Positions 7,379 to 15,879 of a stretch of DNA of 16,035 nucleotides are shown one piece after another (position 1 is the first letter of the stretch; every line of letters begins with the position of its first letter). The DNA is from Oceanospirillales bacterium (GTDB lineage Bacteria; Pseudomonadota; Gammaproteobacteria; Xanthomonadales; SZUA-36), in NCBI GenBank assembly GCA_003232965.1, contig QIKG01000005.1:1-16035 (forward strand), read 5' to 3'. A program made the position numbers and the translations under genes. The notes beneath the pieces were generated by a model that was given only the letters and a program-made list of their open reading frames with translations, ran no database searches and had not been told where the DNA came from.

Positions 7379-8188
7379 TTATTTATGCTGCTGCATGGCC
7401 CTTTTTGTAGCACTTGAAACCTCTGCAGCCGGCAGAATAAGGCCAGACAATCCATCTTGGAAGTTACCAGAAATCATACTCATCATTGAGCTAGCGCCGC
7501 CATGAGACTCTGGAAACTGTGTAATCATAAAACCTATTGCATCTCCATTGCTTGCAAACACGGGGACACCACCACCATTGGAGAACATAATGTCAGGTAC
7601 ATACAGCTTTCGGGGTTTGCTGGTTATTCCACCAATACTGGCTGTGCTTGCAACAATCTGCCTACCAAAGTAGTTACCCATACGCCTTAATACGATAATT
7701 TCATCACCTAGAACGGTTTCTTTGTCAGCGGAAAAATTTACAAAAGTGAATTTAACAGCTTCAGGATTTTTTATTTTTATCCAGACAATATCGAGCTCGG
7801 AATCTTTGGTGACAATTTCCGCGTCATATGTATTTTGATCCGCACCTATAACAACTTTCAATTCTTTTGGAATAGCAGAAATCCCCAAGCCAGCGCCACC
7901 AGTCATTTGACTAATCATGTCCATATAACCCGATAATTTATTATTAGAGCACATAACTAGACCATCAGAACTGACCATAACACAGCTCATTTCATTCTCG
8001 GTTTCCTGGTCTCTGTTAGCCACACTTCCCATGCTAATGTTTAATATAAATTTAACCGTAACCAGGCTCTCAGCTCGCTGCTCTATTACTTTAGTGAGAT
8101 CAGCATTAGTCAGCGCTAAGCCGCTAGTGTTCAAACCAATTATAAGAAACATGCCCAGAAGGACTTTACAAAAATGATTGTTTTTCAT
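7379..8188 (-). CDS. Exported trypsin-fold pseudoprotease (inactive HtrA-like)
   Basis: A 269-residue protein with a signal peptide (1-25, ending GLA). It can be aligned by eye with the protease domain of the HtrA-type neighbour upstream. SSDGLVMCSNN (73-83) corresponds to its SKDGLVLTNYH, putting N83 where the catalytic His should be. DSELDIVWIKI (129-139) keeps the Asp (D133). SNGGGVPV (203-210) corresponds to GNSGGPLV, putting G206 where the nucleophilic Ser should be. Two of three catalytic residues are gone, so it should not cleave peptides by the usual mechanism. The frame is intact, so this is a coding gene and not a decaying one. It has no PDZ domain; the C-terminus is Met/Ser/Gly-rich (232-245). 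It lies 55 bases downstream of the HtrA gene on the same strand, probably in one operon. A role as a periplasmic binding or regulatory partner of that protease is inferred. The ATG has GAGAG five bases upstream. Confidence 0.8.
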   Translation of the reverse strand: MKNNHFCKVLLGMFLIIGLNTSGLALTNADLTKVIEQRAESLVTVKFILNISMGSVANRDQETENEMSCVMVSSDGLVMCSNNKLSGYMDMISQMTGGAGLGISAIPKELKVVIGADQNTYDAEIVTKDSELDIVWIKIKNPEAVKFTFVNFSADKETVLGDEIIVLRRMGNYFGRQIVASTASIGGITSKPRKLYVPDIMFSNGGGVPVFASNGDAIGFMITQFPESHGGASSMMSMISGNFQDGLSGLILPAAEVSSATKRAMQQHK

Positions 8189-8243
8189 TATTACTCTCGT
8201 TAATATTTAATGTGGGTGTAATTATTGGGATGCAATTAGTGGC

Positions 8244-10436
8244 TTAACTTTCTGGCAACCAATCAGGTTCAATATACAGAAATCTTGTTTCAGCACCTCT
8301 TAATACCAAGAAGGTTACCCGCTCAGATTTTGATTTAGTGATTGTTTCAAGCTCAGCTTTATAGTCAGCTAGGTTATTAATTTCATTACCATCAATTTTT
8401 AATATAAGGTCGTTATAGCGAATTCCGCTAAGTTGGCCCCAACCTGCCCGCTCTATTTTTTCTACTAAAACCCCATGCGTATCTGCTTGCCAACGATTCT
8501 CATCACGGTCAAAGAAGGTTATCTCACGTACTAAAAGGCCAAAGTCATCATTTTGCTGCCGCCCTACTTCAGCGCGGGTAAGATGGGTACGTTCAAGCGT
8601 CACTGTAATCTCTTGTTCCTTGCCTTCTCTGGATACTAATAAAACAGCCTTGCCACCGATGTCTAGCCGGCGTATTAACCTATGCAGCATTCCCGAATCT
8701 TGTCTACCTCTTGGGATTACGCGCTCACCATTGAGTGAAAGAATAATATCACCTTCAGCAAGTTTTGACTTAGCAGCAGAAGTTGTTGGGTAAACTCTGG
8801 TGATCCTAAAACCGGTAGCTGAAGGTGAGCCAAGCCGTTTGGCTAGATCTGTTAATACAGGCTGTACTGATATTCCAAGCCAGGCCTTAGCAACTTCAGG
8901 CGTGTGCTGATTCGCCTCGCCATTGCGCATATTTAGTAGGGTCATATTGCTGCGACCAAGACGAGCGAATTCAAGCAGGACATGATCATCTACTGATATA
9001 TTGCCCACAAGCATTTCATATGCGCTGGTTAGCTCAGCCAATGAAGCTACCTTTTTCCCATTCACAGCAGTAATAACATCCCCATTGCGCAAAGAAGGCT
9101 CTGCGGTCTCTGCTGGACCACCACCACGGACTCCTTGGATTAGAACTCCAAGCTGAGATTCCAGTCGGCGACTTTGAGACATTTTTCTGGTGATATTAGT
9201 ACCCACTAGGCCCCATTCTCGAAAATAGATCTTTTTCCCTTGCTCGGCTAATAACGCGCGGGTTTTCAAGCTGGTTTTATGAACTTTGTTGTCGCGTAAA
9301 TAGCGTAAGCTAATTTCACTACCAATCGGGTAATCAGAAATTGTCATTAATAATAGAGGTTTCTCTTCTGCGAACCAAACCATTACAGGTTCATTGTTAA
9401 TTTCGAGAATAACATCTCCAGCCATTATTCCTGATTTCGCCGCTGGACCGTTTTCAACTATTGAATTCACCAGTACGCCTTTCTCAATCCCGGTATTTCT
9501 TATTGGTTTAAGTGTCCAACCAAACCAGCTTCTTGGAACATGGCCATGCTCACTCAGCTTTGCAGCTACTTCAGAGGCCAAATTTGAGGGAATCGCAAAA
9601 CCCATATTACTAGAACCCCGAGTGTTTACACCTATAACTTCACCCCATAAGCTGACTAATGGACCGCCACTATTGCCTGGACTGATTGCAGAATCGTGCT
9701 GAATCCAGCGGGTATAAATGCCTGTGCGTTGGTCACGGGAAAAGTGCATGCCTTCAGCATCATTACCTGCACTCACAAATATTCTGTTGGTATTAGAGAC
9801 TATACCCAGAGTAACTGATTTTGACAGAGCCCATGGGCTACCCATAGACATCACAGTATCACCAACCGCTAATTTATCTGAATTACCTAGTTTTGCCACC
9901 GATAAAGAGATATTAGCTGCTTTGATCTCATCGAGATTTAGCTGCAATAGCGCCAGATCAGTTAAAGGGTCTTCGCCTATCAGTTCAGCCGTAACTTCAA
10001 CTTGATTTGCGAGGGTCGCAATAAACTTACGCCCATTTCTTACCACATGGTAATTTGTTAGCACCAAGCCATCTTTCGAGATAATAGTACCGCTGCCAAC
10101 TGACTGCCCTTTTATCTCCCTGCCCGTGTGAAACCTTGAAGTCATGACCTGAATATTCACCAACGATGGGAATACAGCATCTTTGGCAGAACTAATGAGT
10201 TCGCGTAAACTCTCGCGTAAAGCATTGGTGTTGGGATCAGGGTTGGCTGTGCGCTCCCCAGCTTGGGCGCTCAAGGCGGAAGTCAGCAGAACTAGTATCA
10301 ATGCGAGCCAGTTGTTAGCTATAGTAAACCGTTGAATATTATTAGTCTTGATCATATTTGTAGTATTCATACCTTGTTTCATTCTTAGTTGGGTTGTTAG
10401 TGATTTTAGGACTAGTGCTTTGAGACAGGCATCCAT
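8244..10436 (-). CDS. HtrA/Deg-type S1C serine protease with four PDZ domains
   Basis: A protein of up to 730 residues. After a Sec signal peptide (hydrophobic core about 43-55, cleavage near AQA at 57-59) comes a trypsin-fold protease, about 75-300. Its full triad is H130 in LTNYHVV, D160 in DPLTDLALL and S256 in SPGNSGGPL. Four PDZ domains follow at about 305-395, 409-503, 518-615 and 631-723. Each has the turn motif: GDVILEIN (340-347), GDVITAVNG (452-460), GDIILSLNG (562-570) and the variant NDLILKIDG (675-683). Classical DegP/DegQ has two PDZ domains and DegS one, so this is unusually long. The family degrades or chaperones misfolded envelope proteins. No start has a clear Shine-Dalgarno sequence. 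The longest frame is given, but the signal peptide suggests initiation at ATG 10382, 10370 or 10355. It is first in a probable two-gene operon with the pseudoprotease and is insulated from the M16 gene by a terminator. Confidence 0.9.
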   Translation of the reverse strand: MDACLKALVLKSLTTQLRMKQGMNTTNMIKTNNIQRFTIANNWLALILVLLTSALSAQAGERTANPDPNTNALRESLRELISSAKDAVFPSLVNIQVMTSRFHTGREIKGQSVGSGTIISKDGLVLTNYHVVRNGRKFIATLANQVEVTAELIGEDPLTDLALLQLNLDEIKAANISLSVAKLGNSDKLAVGDTVMSMGSPWALSKSVTLGIVSNTNRIFVSAGNDAEGMHFSRDQRTGIYTRWIQHDSAISPGNSGGPLVSLWGEVIGVNTRGSSNMGFAIPSNLASEVAAKLSEHGHVPRSWFGWTLKPIRNTGIEKGVLVNSIVENGPAAKSGIMAGDVILEINNEPVMVWFAEEKPLLLMTISDYPIGSEISLRYLRDNKVHKTSLKTRALLAEQGKKIYFREWGLVGTNITRKMSQSRRLESQLGVLIQGVRGGGPAETAEPSLRNGDVITAVNGKKVASLAELTSAYEMLVGNISVDDHVLLEFARLGRSNMTLLNMRNGEANQHTPEVAKAWLGISVQPVLTDLAKRLGSPSATGFRITRVYPTTSAAKSKLAEGDIILSLNGERVIPRGRQDSGMLHRLIRRLDIGGKAVLLVSREGKEQEITVTLERTHLTRAEVGRQQNDDFGLLVREITFFDRDENRWQADTHGVLVEKIERAGWGQLSGIRYNDLILKIDGNEINNLADYKAELETITKSKSERVTFLVLRGAETRFLYIEPDWLPES

Positions 10437-10495
10437 AGGGATATTTATTTAATGCCTGTCAGTAGTAACTTATTAGCACACTGCAAGCACAAATA

Positions 10496-10524
10496 GAAAA
10501 CCCGGCAGAGTGCGCCGGGTTTTC
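10496..10524 (-). terminator. Intrinsic terminator after the M16 peptidase gene
   Basis: GAAAACCCGGC (10496-10506) and GCCGGGTTTTC (10514-10524) form a perfect 11-bp GC-rich stem with a 7-base loop. On the minus strand the stem ends in a T-run. It starts 28 bases beyond the M16 stop codon and separates that gene from the HtrA gene. This implies that the HtrA operon has its own promoter, which was not clearly seen in 10437-10495. Confidence 0.9.
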
Positions 10525-10552
10525 ATGGAGTAAACTTGCTGAGTGATTGGTG

Positions 10553-13483
10553 TTATTTAGCTTCTATAACAAAGCCATCTTCATCCAGCATTTTTATCGG
10601 GATACCTAGAGCTTCTAGTTCTTCACGAATTGTCGCTTCATCACCAACCACCACAATGGCCATATTATCTGTATCGATATATTTTCCAGCCAGTTTATTA
10701 AGGGTGTTCATGTCGGTTGATTGCAACAGCGCATTTTGCTGGCTACGATAATCTAAAGGCAAGTCGTTACGAAGTATGGTATCAAGCAGCCCCAGTTTGC
10801 GTGCTGGAGTTTCATATTGCAGAGCATCGCGCTGGCCAATGGCTGAACGCATAAAGTCAAACTCGGCTTTGGTCATACCATTGTCAGAATAACTCTTCAG
10901 CTCATTAAGTATTTCAGTGATAGAAGCAGCAGTTGAATCCTGTTTCACATCAGTTGAAGTACCAAAGCTACCGAATTCCTTACCACCGTAAAAACCACTA
11001 CGGGCACCATAGGTATAGCCTTTATCTTCACGCAAATTCAGATTGATGCGACTATTAAAGGCCCCACCAAGCGTGAAGTTACTCAGCCCAGCTAGGTGAT
11101 AATCACCAAGAGCGTCGTATTTAAGAGCTGGTTGAGTGGTGCGTAGGCTCGATTGTGCGGCACCTTCTTTATTAATTAAATAAAGTGTTCGCCCTTTTAT
11201 TTCAATCGGACCTGCTACAGCTTGACGCTGTGTAGCAGCAATTTTTAAGCTGGCAAAACCACTGAGTGCGGTAGCAATTTCGGCCTGATTAAGCTTAGAG
11301 CTGATGGTGATGCCACTCAGGTGTGAGGGAATATAGCGAGCGTAATAGCTTTTGACATCACTAAGTGAGATGCCTTTAACTGTAGATGGTAAGCCAGCAC
11401 CAGGATAAGAGAGTGGATGGGTCGGGCCATACAATACTGCAGACACTGCACGACGAGCCAAACCTGCGGGGACTTTACGGGCTGCGATCAAGCCTTCTAT
11501 GGTTTGGCTCTTCAGGCGCTCGAAGTCGGTCTCAGTAAATGCGGGTCGCAGGGTGCGTTCCAGCATTAACTCCATGGCTTTATCCAGGTGCTTACTCAGG
11601 GTATTAAGTGTAACTGTAGTCTGGTATGTACCTTGACGCACATTGATGCTGGCTCCAATTCTCTCCAGTTCCTCAGAAAACTCAGCAGCTGTATAGCTCT
11701 CTGTGGCCTCGCCCATCAGTGTGGTAGTTAATGCAGTCAAACCAGCTTTACCTGCGACCTCATCACGGCTACCAACATCAAACACAACCCGTACTGTGAT
11801 GGTCGGGGTTTCAGTATTAGGCACGGAGAGAACCCGAATGTTATTACTTAAGCTAAAGTCGGTAATCGTAGGTAACTCAACACTAGGGTTAATGCCCGGG
11901 GTTGGAGTCTTACTACGATCAAAGTTATCAGTTGCTGGTCTTAGCGCTAAAGCTTTGCCCTCATCGCCGAAGCTATCGGGTATATGGCGATCCTTAGTTT
12001 GGTGGTTTTGTGGCGCTGCTGCAATTTCAGTTTTGCCATTGGGAACTATACTCAATACAACTGCAGGTTTGCCGGCAATATATTGATTAAATACCCGGGT
12101 AACATCAGCTGTGCTTACGCCTAGCGTGCGCTGAATTTCTTTACCGATACCTGCGGGGCTACCCGTGTAGGTCTGAAATGCTGCTAGAGTAGATACTTTA
12201 CCGCTTACGCTCTGTAATCCAAATACTCGGTGAGACTCATATCCGGCTTTGAATTTCTGTAAATCGTCTTCACTAACTTCGCGTTTGCCAAATTCATCCA
12301 TGGTGGCGCGAACTTCCTGCTCCATTTCTGCCAGTGTTTCGCCAGAGCCTGGATTCTGAATAACTATAAACATCATCTCACAGGCCAGTTCGCGGCAACT
12401 ATGGTTAACGCTTGCCTGTACCGCCCGACCGGTTTGCACCAGGCTCTTATACAGCATGGAGGCCTGTCCCTGACCAAGGATTTTGGCAGCGGCATCAAGT
12501 GCGGCTTCATCTGCATGTCCCATGTATACAGTTGGCATAATAAATGCCAAAGCGGGCAGGTGGATGTTGTCTTCCAAGGTCACATAACGGTCAGCATCTA
12601 GTTGGCCAGGCTGTCTAGGTAAGTTTTCTACTTCTGGTCCAGCCGGAATTGATCCGAAATACTTATTAACTAACTCAAGAGTAGCCATTGGGTCAATGTC
12701 ACCACCGATAGTAAGCGCTGCATTATTGGGTCCATACCAGCGCAAGAAGAAGCGTTTCAAGTCCGCAAGGTCTGCTCGGTTGAGATCCTCCAGCCAGCCA
12801 ATAACCGGCCATGAGTAGGGGTGTTTTTCTGCATAAAGCGCTTTGTTGAGGGTTTCACCCGCACGGCCGTAAGGCTGGTTATCTACCCTTTGACCGCGTT
12901 CATTTTTAACAGTTTCGCGCTGTACTTCAAATTTTTCCTCGGTAACCGCTTCCAGCAAGAAACCCATACGATCAGCTTCTAGCCAGAGTGCAATTTCGAG
13001 CTGGTTAACAGGCATAGTCTGGAAATAATTGGTTCTGTCTGAATTAGTCGTGCCATTAAGTGTACCGCCGGCATTGGAAACAATTTTAAAATGCTCCTCA
13101 TCAGCGACATTGGCAGAACCCTGGAACATCATGTGCTCAAAGAAGTGTGCGAAGCCAGAACGCCCTACTTCTTCACGATTGGAACCCACATGGTAAGTAA
13201 CATCTACATGCACTAAAGGGTCTGAATGATCTTCGTGCAAGACTACAGTTAGACCATTAGCTAGTTTATATTTAGAATAAGGGATGGCTATGCTGTTTTC
13301 ATCACCTTTGAATTCCTCTATCAAGGTAATTCCGGCCGGCAAGCTGGCTTTGGGCTCAACCACGCTGACTTTGGGCTCGGCCACACTGGTTTCGGACTCA
13401 GCTGAGTCACTATTGTCCATATTACAAGCACTTAGTGAAATTGCCAGCGCAGAAGTTATGCTAATTGCGAATATTTTTTTCAA
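10553..13483 (-). CDS. Two-domain M16 zinc metallopeptidase, lipoprotein
   Basis: A 976-residue insulinase/pitrilysin-family peptidase. The N-terminal M16 half (about 65-490) has the inverted zinc motif HFFEH (H113, E116, H117) and the distal ligand E195 in VKNERGQR. The second half (about 535-960) is a homologous domain without HxxEH, as usual in this family, and closes the chamber around a peptide substrate. The N-terminus is a lipoprotein signal: about 16 hydrophobic residues and lipobox LSAC with the lipidated Cys at 20. Asn at +2 gives no inner-membrane retention signal, so outer-membrane anchoring is likely. The start is TTG 13483, because GAGG lies exactly six bases upstream and it yields a normal signal peptide. 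An upstream TTG at 13513 in the same frame would add ten residues (MELTQLLRYI) without a ribosome site. The linker after the Cys is built of tandem repeats. Oligopeptide breakdown at the periplasmic face is the likely role. Confidence 0.93.
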   Translation of the reverse strand: MKKIFAISITSALAISLSACNMDNSDSAESETSVAEPKVSVVEPKASLPAGITLIEEFKGDENSIAIPYSKYKLANGLTVVLHEDHSDPLVHVDVTYHVGSNREEVGRSGFAHFFEHMMFQGSANVADEEHFKIVSNAGGTLNGTTNSDRTNYFQTMPVNQLEIALWLEADRMGFLLEAVTEEKFEVQRETVKNERGQRVDNQPYGRAGETLNKALYAEKHPYSWPVIGWLEDLNRADLADLKRFFLRWYGPNNAALTIGGDIDPMATLELVNKYFGSIPAGPEVENLPRQPGQLDADRYVTLEDNIHLPALAFIMPTVYMGHADEAALDAAAKILGQGQASMLYKSLVQTGRAVQASVNHSCRELACEMMFIVIQNPGSGETLAEMEQEVRATMDEFGKREVSEDDLQKFKAGYESHRVFGLQSVSGKVSTLAAFQTYTGSPAGIGKEIQRTLGVSTADVTRVFNQYIAGKPAVVLSIVPNGKTEIAAAPQNHQTKDRHIPDSFGDEGKALALRPATDNFDRSKTPTPGINPSVELPTITDFSLSNNIRVLSVPNTETPTITVRVVFDVGSRDEVAGKAGLTALTTTLMGEATESYTAAEFSEELERIGASINVRQGTYQTTVTLNTLSKHLDKAMELMLERTLRPAFTETDFERLKSQTIEGLIAARKVPAGLARRAVSAVLYGPTHPLSYPGAGLPSTVKGISLSDVKSYYARYIPSHLSGITISSKLNQAEIATALSGFASLKIAATQRQAVAGPIEIKGRTLYLINKEGAAQSSLRTTQPALKYDALGDYHLAGLSNFTLGGAFNSRINLNLREDKGYTYGARSGFYGGKEFGSFGTSTDVKQDSTAASITEILNELKSYSDNGMTKAEFDFMRSAIGQRDALQYETPARKLGLLDTILRNDLPLDYRSQQNALLQSTDMNTLNKLAGKYIDTDNMAIVVVGDEATIREELEALGIPIKMLDEDGFVIEAK
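13343..13405. repeat. Tandem 21-bp repeat in the M16 lipoprotein linker
   Basis: Two 21-base units (13343-13363 and 13364-13384) match at all but a few positions. A third, degenerate copy follows (13385-13405). They encode seven-residue units of the type V(A/V)EPK(V/A)S just after the lipidated Cys. The copy number may vary between strains, changing tether length without shifting the frame. Confidence 0.7.
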
Positions 13484-13489
13484 GATATA

Positions 13490-13493
13490 CCTC
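13490..13493 (-). promoter_or_regulatory. Ribosome binding site fixing the TTG start of the M16 gene
   Basis: GAGG on the minus strand lies six bases before TTG 13483. The same spacing and core are found before the oligopeptidase B gene, which supports the choice of this start. Confidence 0.65.
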
Positions 13494-13676
13494 AAGAGTT
13501 GAGTGAGTTCCAAAGTTTAGCATAAACTGCACGAACACAGATACCAGTGGTGGTGACATCGGTAAATCAAACCACCAGTATGTAATAAGCTGTTATTTTT
13601 CACTGCTGGCTTTTATACGCTAAGTGAGTTTCGGATTAAATCCCATGCGCCCAAAAAAACAACCGTCTGCCAAATA

Positions 13677-15869
13677 TCAGCGCTCCGTATTCGCTAAATC
13701 AACTAGAAAGGCGTAATTGCGAGCGGTTTCCTTGTAGCGGCGATAACGGCCTGAGGCACCGCCGTGCCCGGCATCCATATTGGTGTGCATGATCAGTTTG
13801 TTGCTATCAGTACGCCGGTCGCGCAATCTGGCTACCCACTTGGCAGGTTCAAAATACTGCACCTGTGAATCATGCAAACCAGTGGTTACCATCAGATTTG
13901 GGTAATCCTGTGCACTGACCTGATCGTATGGTGAGTACGACACCATGTACTCGTAGGCATCTTTGTTCTTCGGATTGCCCCACTCATTAAATTCGCCGGT
14001 AGTTAAGGGAATGGTTTCATCCAGCATGGTGGTTACGACATCCACAAATGGAACTGCTGCAATAACACCATGATATAACTCCGGCGCCATATTAATCACA
14101 GCACCCATCAGTAGCCCCCCTGCACTGCCTCCCATAGCGTAGGTACGGGTTGGGTCAATGATTGGTTTTTGTTGCAAGCCCTTGGTGACATCCACGAAAT
14201 CCCTGAAAGTGTTTTTCTTATTCATCAAGCGCCCGTCTTCATACCAGGCGCGTCCCATTTCTTGACCACCACGGACATGGGCTATGACATAAACAAAACC
14301 CCGATCCATCAAGCTAATGATAGAGTCCCGAAACCACGGGTCACTGGAGCTACCATAGGACCCGTAAGAATAGATTAATGCAGGTGCCGAACCATCCAGT
14401 TTAGTGTCCCGATGATAAGCCAACGAAACCGGCACACTGGTACCGTCACGGGCAGTAATCAGCATGCGCCCAGTGCGGTAGTTGTCACTGGCAAAGTTAC
14501 CCAATACCCGATTTGCTTTCAATAGCTTGCTTTCACCAGAGTTTAGGTTTATTTCCCATACCTGGTTGGGTGTTACCAGGCTGGACAAACCATAACGAAT
14601 GTTGTCGGTGTCAATGCTGACATTTGTGTACGGCCACATAACTGATGCTTCCTCAGTAGCATCAAGGTAGTGATCCGTGCTGCCATCGTGACTCATAACC
14701 CGAACCTTGCGCAGGCCATCCTTGCGCTCACCGACCAGCAACCATTTTTCGAACGCCTGAATGCTGCTTACCATTGCATCTTTACGGTTCGGCATCAGCT
14801 CTTTCCATTTTGACTTATCGGCAGAATCCTCCAGTTTGACGCTCATCACTCGGAAGTTTTCTGCATTCCAGTTAGTCCGGATAAAGAAGCGGCCATCGGC
14901 ATGATCAATGTGATACTCATGACCAACTTCGCGTGGCAGGAATGGTTTGAAAGTGCCCAGTGGGTCATCAGCTGCCAGTAACTGGAACTCTGTTGTATCC
15001 GTGTTCATGTGTACCAGCGTGATAAATTCACCTGAACGGGTGCGAGTTAAGCCATTGTAATAGGTGTTGTCGGTTTCTTCATAAACCAATACATCTTCGC
15101 TGCTATCGGTGCCCAGCTTGTGGCGCAGTAACTGATAACCCAGCAGGGTTTCGAGGTTTTTGTTGATGTAGAACAAGTACTGACCATCGGCCGACCAAGC
15201 AAGTGCACTATTAGCATTTACAATTAGATCCGGTAAAAACTCACCTTTTTTCGTGTCGAGTATGCGAATTTCATTAATCCGTCGCCCGGTCGTATCCTCG
15301 GCGATAGCCACATAACGCTGGTCATCACTGACCTCTATTCCACCCATTCGGTAAAACTCATGCCCTTCGGCTCGCTGGTTACCATCAACCAGTATTTCTT
15401 CTGTTGTTTCCATGTTGCCTTTACGGCGGGCATGGATTGCGTATTCCTTGCCCGGTTCATACCGAGAGTAATACCAGTAACCAGCCTTTAGGTAAGGCAC
15501 ACTGGATTCGTCCGGATCGAGGCGCGCCGTCATTTCTTCAAACAAGGTTTCTTGCAAGCCTGCTACTGGCTTCATGACCTTTTCGAAGTAGGCATTTTCT
15601 TCTTCAAGGTAGGCCAGAACTTGCGGATCTTTGCGGGTGTCATCTCGCAACCAGAAATACTCATCCGTGCGAGTATGGCCGTGTAAGGTCATCTTATGGG
15701 GGCGTTTTTCGGGTATAGGTTGTTGTATGGGTTGTTGCATAAGAGTTGAGTCATCATTAGGGGTGCTGAGGTCTTTTGCATCCGGTTCCAATTTCTCAAC
15801 AGGTTCGGGGGAAGGCTCACACGCCATAAGAAAAACGGCGCTTACAAGCAGCAATAAATAAGCTTTCAT
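13677..15869 (-). CDS. ptrB: Oligopeptidase B (S9A) predicted as a lipoprotein
   Basis: A 730-residue prolyl-oligopeptidase-family serine peptidase. The beta-propeller half (about 55-450) gates access to a C-terminal alpha/beta-hydrolase. The triad is S582 in GGSAGG, D667 in GLHDSQVQ and H702 in DAGHGG. Ser-Asp and Ser-His spacings (85 and 120) equal those of the E. coli enzyme (S532, D617, H652, from recall). Oligopeptidase B cuts short peptides after Arg or Lys and is usually cytosolic. Here the first 17 residues are a lipoprotein signal with lipobox LMAC and Glu at +2, predicting an outer-membrane anchor. Of the acidic residues known to set P1/P2 specificity, E576 and D460 are matched (E626, D510), but the E578 and D462 positions hold Asn (N628) and Trp (W512). 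ATG 15869 is chosen because GAGG sits six bases upstream; an ATG at 15917 would bury the signal. It lies 193 bases upstream of the M16 gene with no terminator between, so cotranscription is possible. Confidence 0.93.
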   Translation of the reverse strand: MKAYLLLLVSAVFLMACEPSPEPVEKLEPDAKDLSTPNDDSTLMQQPIQQPIPEKRPHKMTLHGHTRTDEYFWLRDDTRKDPQVLAYLEEENAYFEKVMKPVAGLQETLFEEMTARLDPDESSVPYLKAGYWYYSRYEPGKEYAIHARRKGNMETTEEILVDGNQRAEGHEFYRMGGIEVSDDQRYVAIAEDTTGRRINEIRILDTKKGEFLPDLIVNANSALAWSADGQYLFYINKNLETLLGYQLLRHKLGTDSSEDVLVYEETDNTYYNGLTRTRSGEFITLVHMNTDTTEFQLLAADDPLGTFKPFLPREVGHEYHIDHADGRFFIRTNWNAENFRVMSVKLEDSADKSKWKELMPNRKDAMVSSIQAFEKWLLVGERKDGLRKVRVMSHDGSTDHYLDATEEASVMWPYTNVSIDTDNIRYGLSSLVTPNQVWEINLNSGESKLLKANRVLGNFASDNYRTGRMLITARDGTSVPVSLAYHRDTKLDGSAPALIYSYGSYGSSSDPWFRDSIISLMDRGFVYVIAHVRGGQEMGRAWYEDGRLMNKKNTFRDFVDVTKGLQQKPIIDPTRTYAMGGSAGGLLMGAVINMAPELYHGVIAAVPFVDVVTTMLDETIPLTTGEFNEWGNPKNKDAYEYMVSYSPYDQVSAQDYPNLMVTTGLHDSQVQYFEPAKWVARLRDRRTDSNKLIMHTNMDAGHGGASGRYRRYKETARNYAFLVDLANTER
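15714..15737. repeat. Tandem 12-bp repeat in the oligopeptidase B linker
   Basis: TATAGGTTGTTG (15714-15725) is followed directly by TATGGGTTGTTG (15726-15737), one base different. On the coding strand these give QQPI twice, between the lipidated Cys and the catalytic part. Confidence 0.7.
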
Positions 15870-15875
15870 ATAATA

Positions 15876-15879
15876 CCTC
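15876..15879 (-). promoter_or_regulatory. Ribosome binding site fixing the oligopeptidase B start
   Basis: GAGG (within AGAGG) on the minus strand lies six bases before ATG 15869. Starting there places the hydrophobic segment and the lipobox directly at the N-terminus. Confidence 0.7.

Noticed and set aside
13548..13577. Inverted repeat TGGTGGT / ACCACCA with a 16-base loop upstream of the M16 gene
   Set aside because: Arms of seven bases with low complexity and a long loop; no T-run, so it is not a terminator, and too weak to call an operator.
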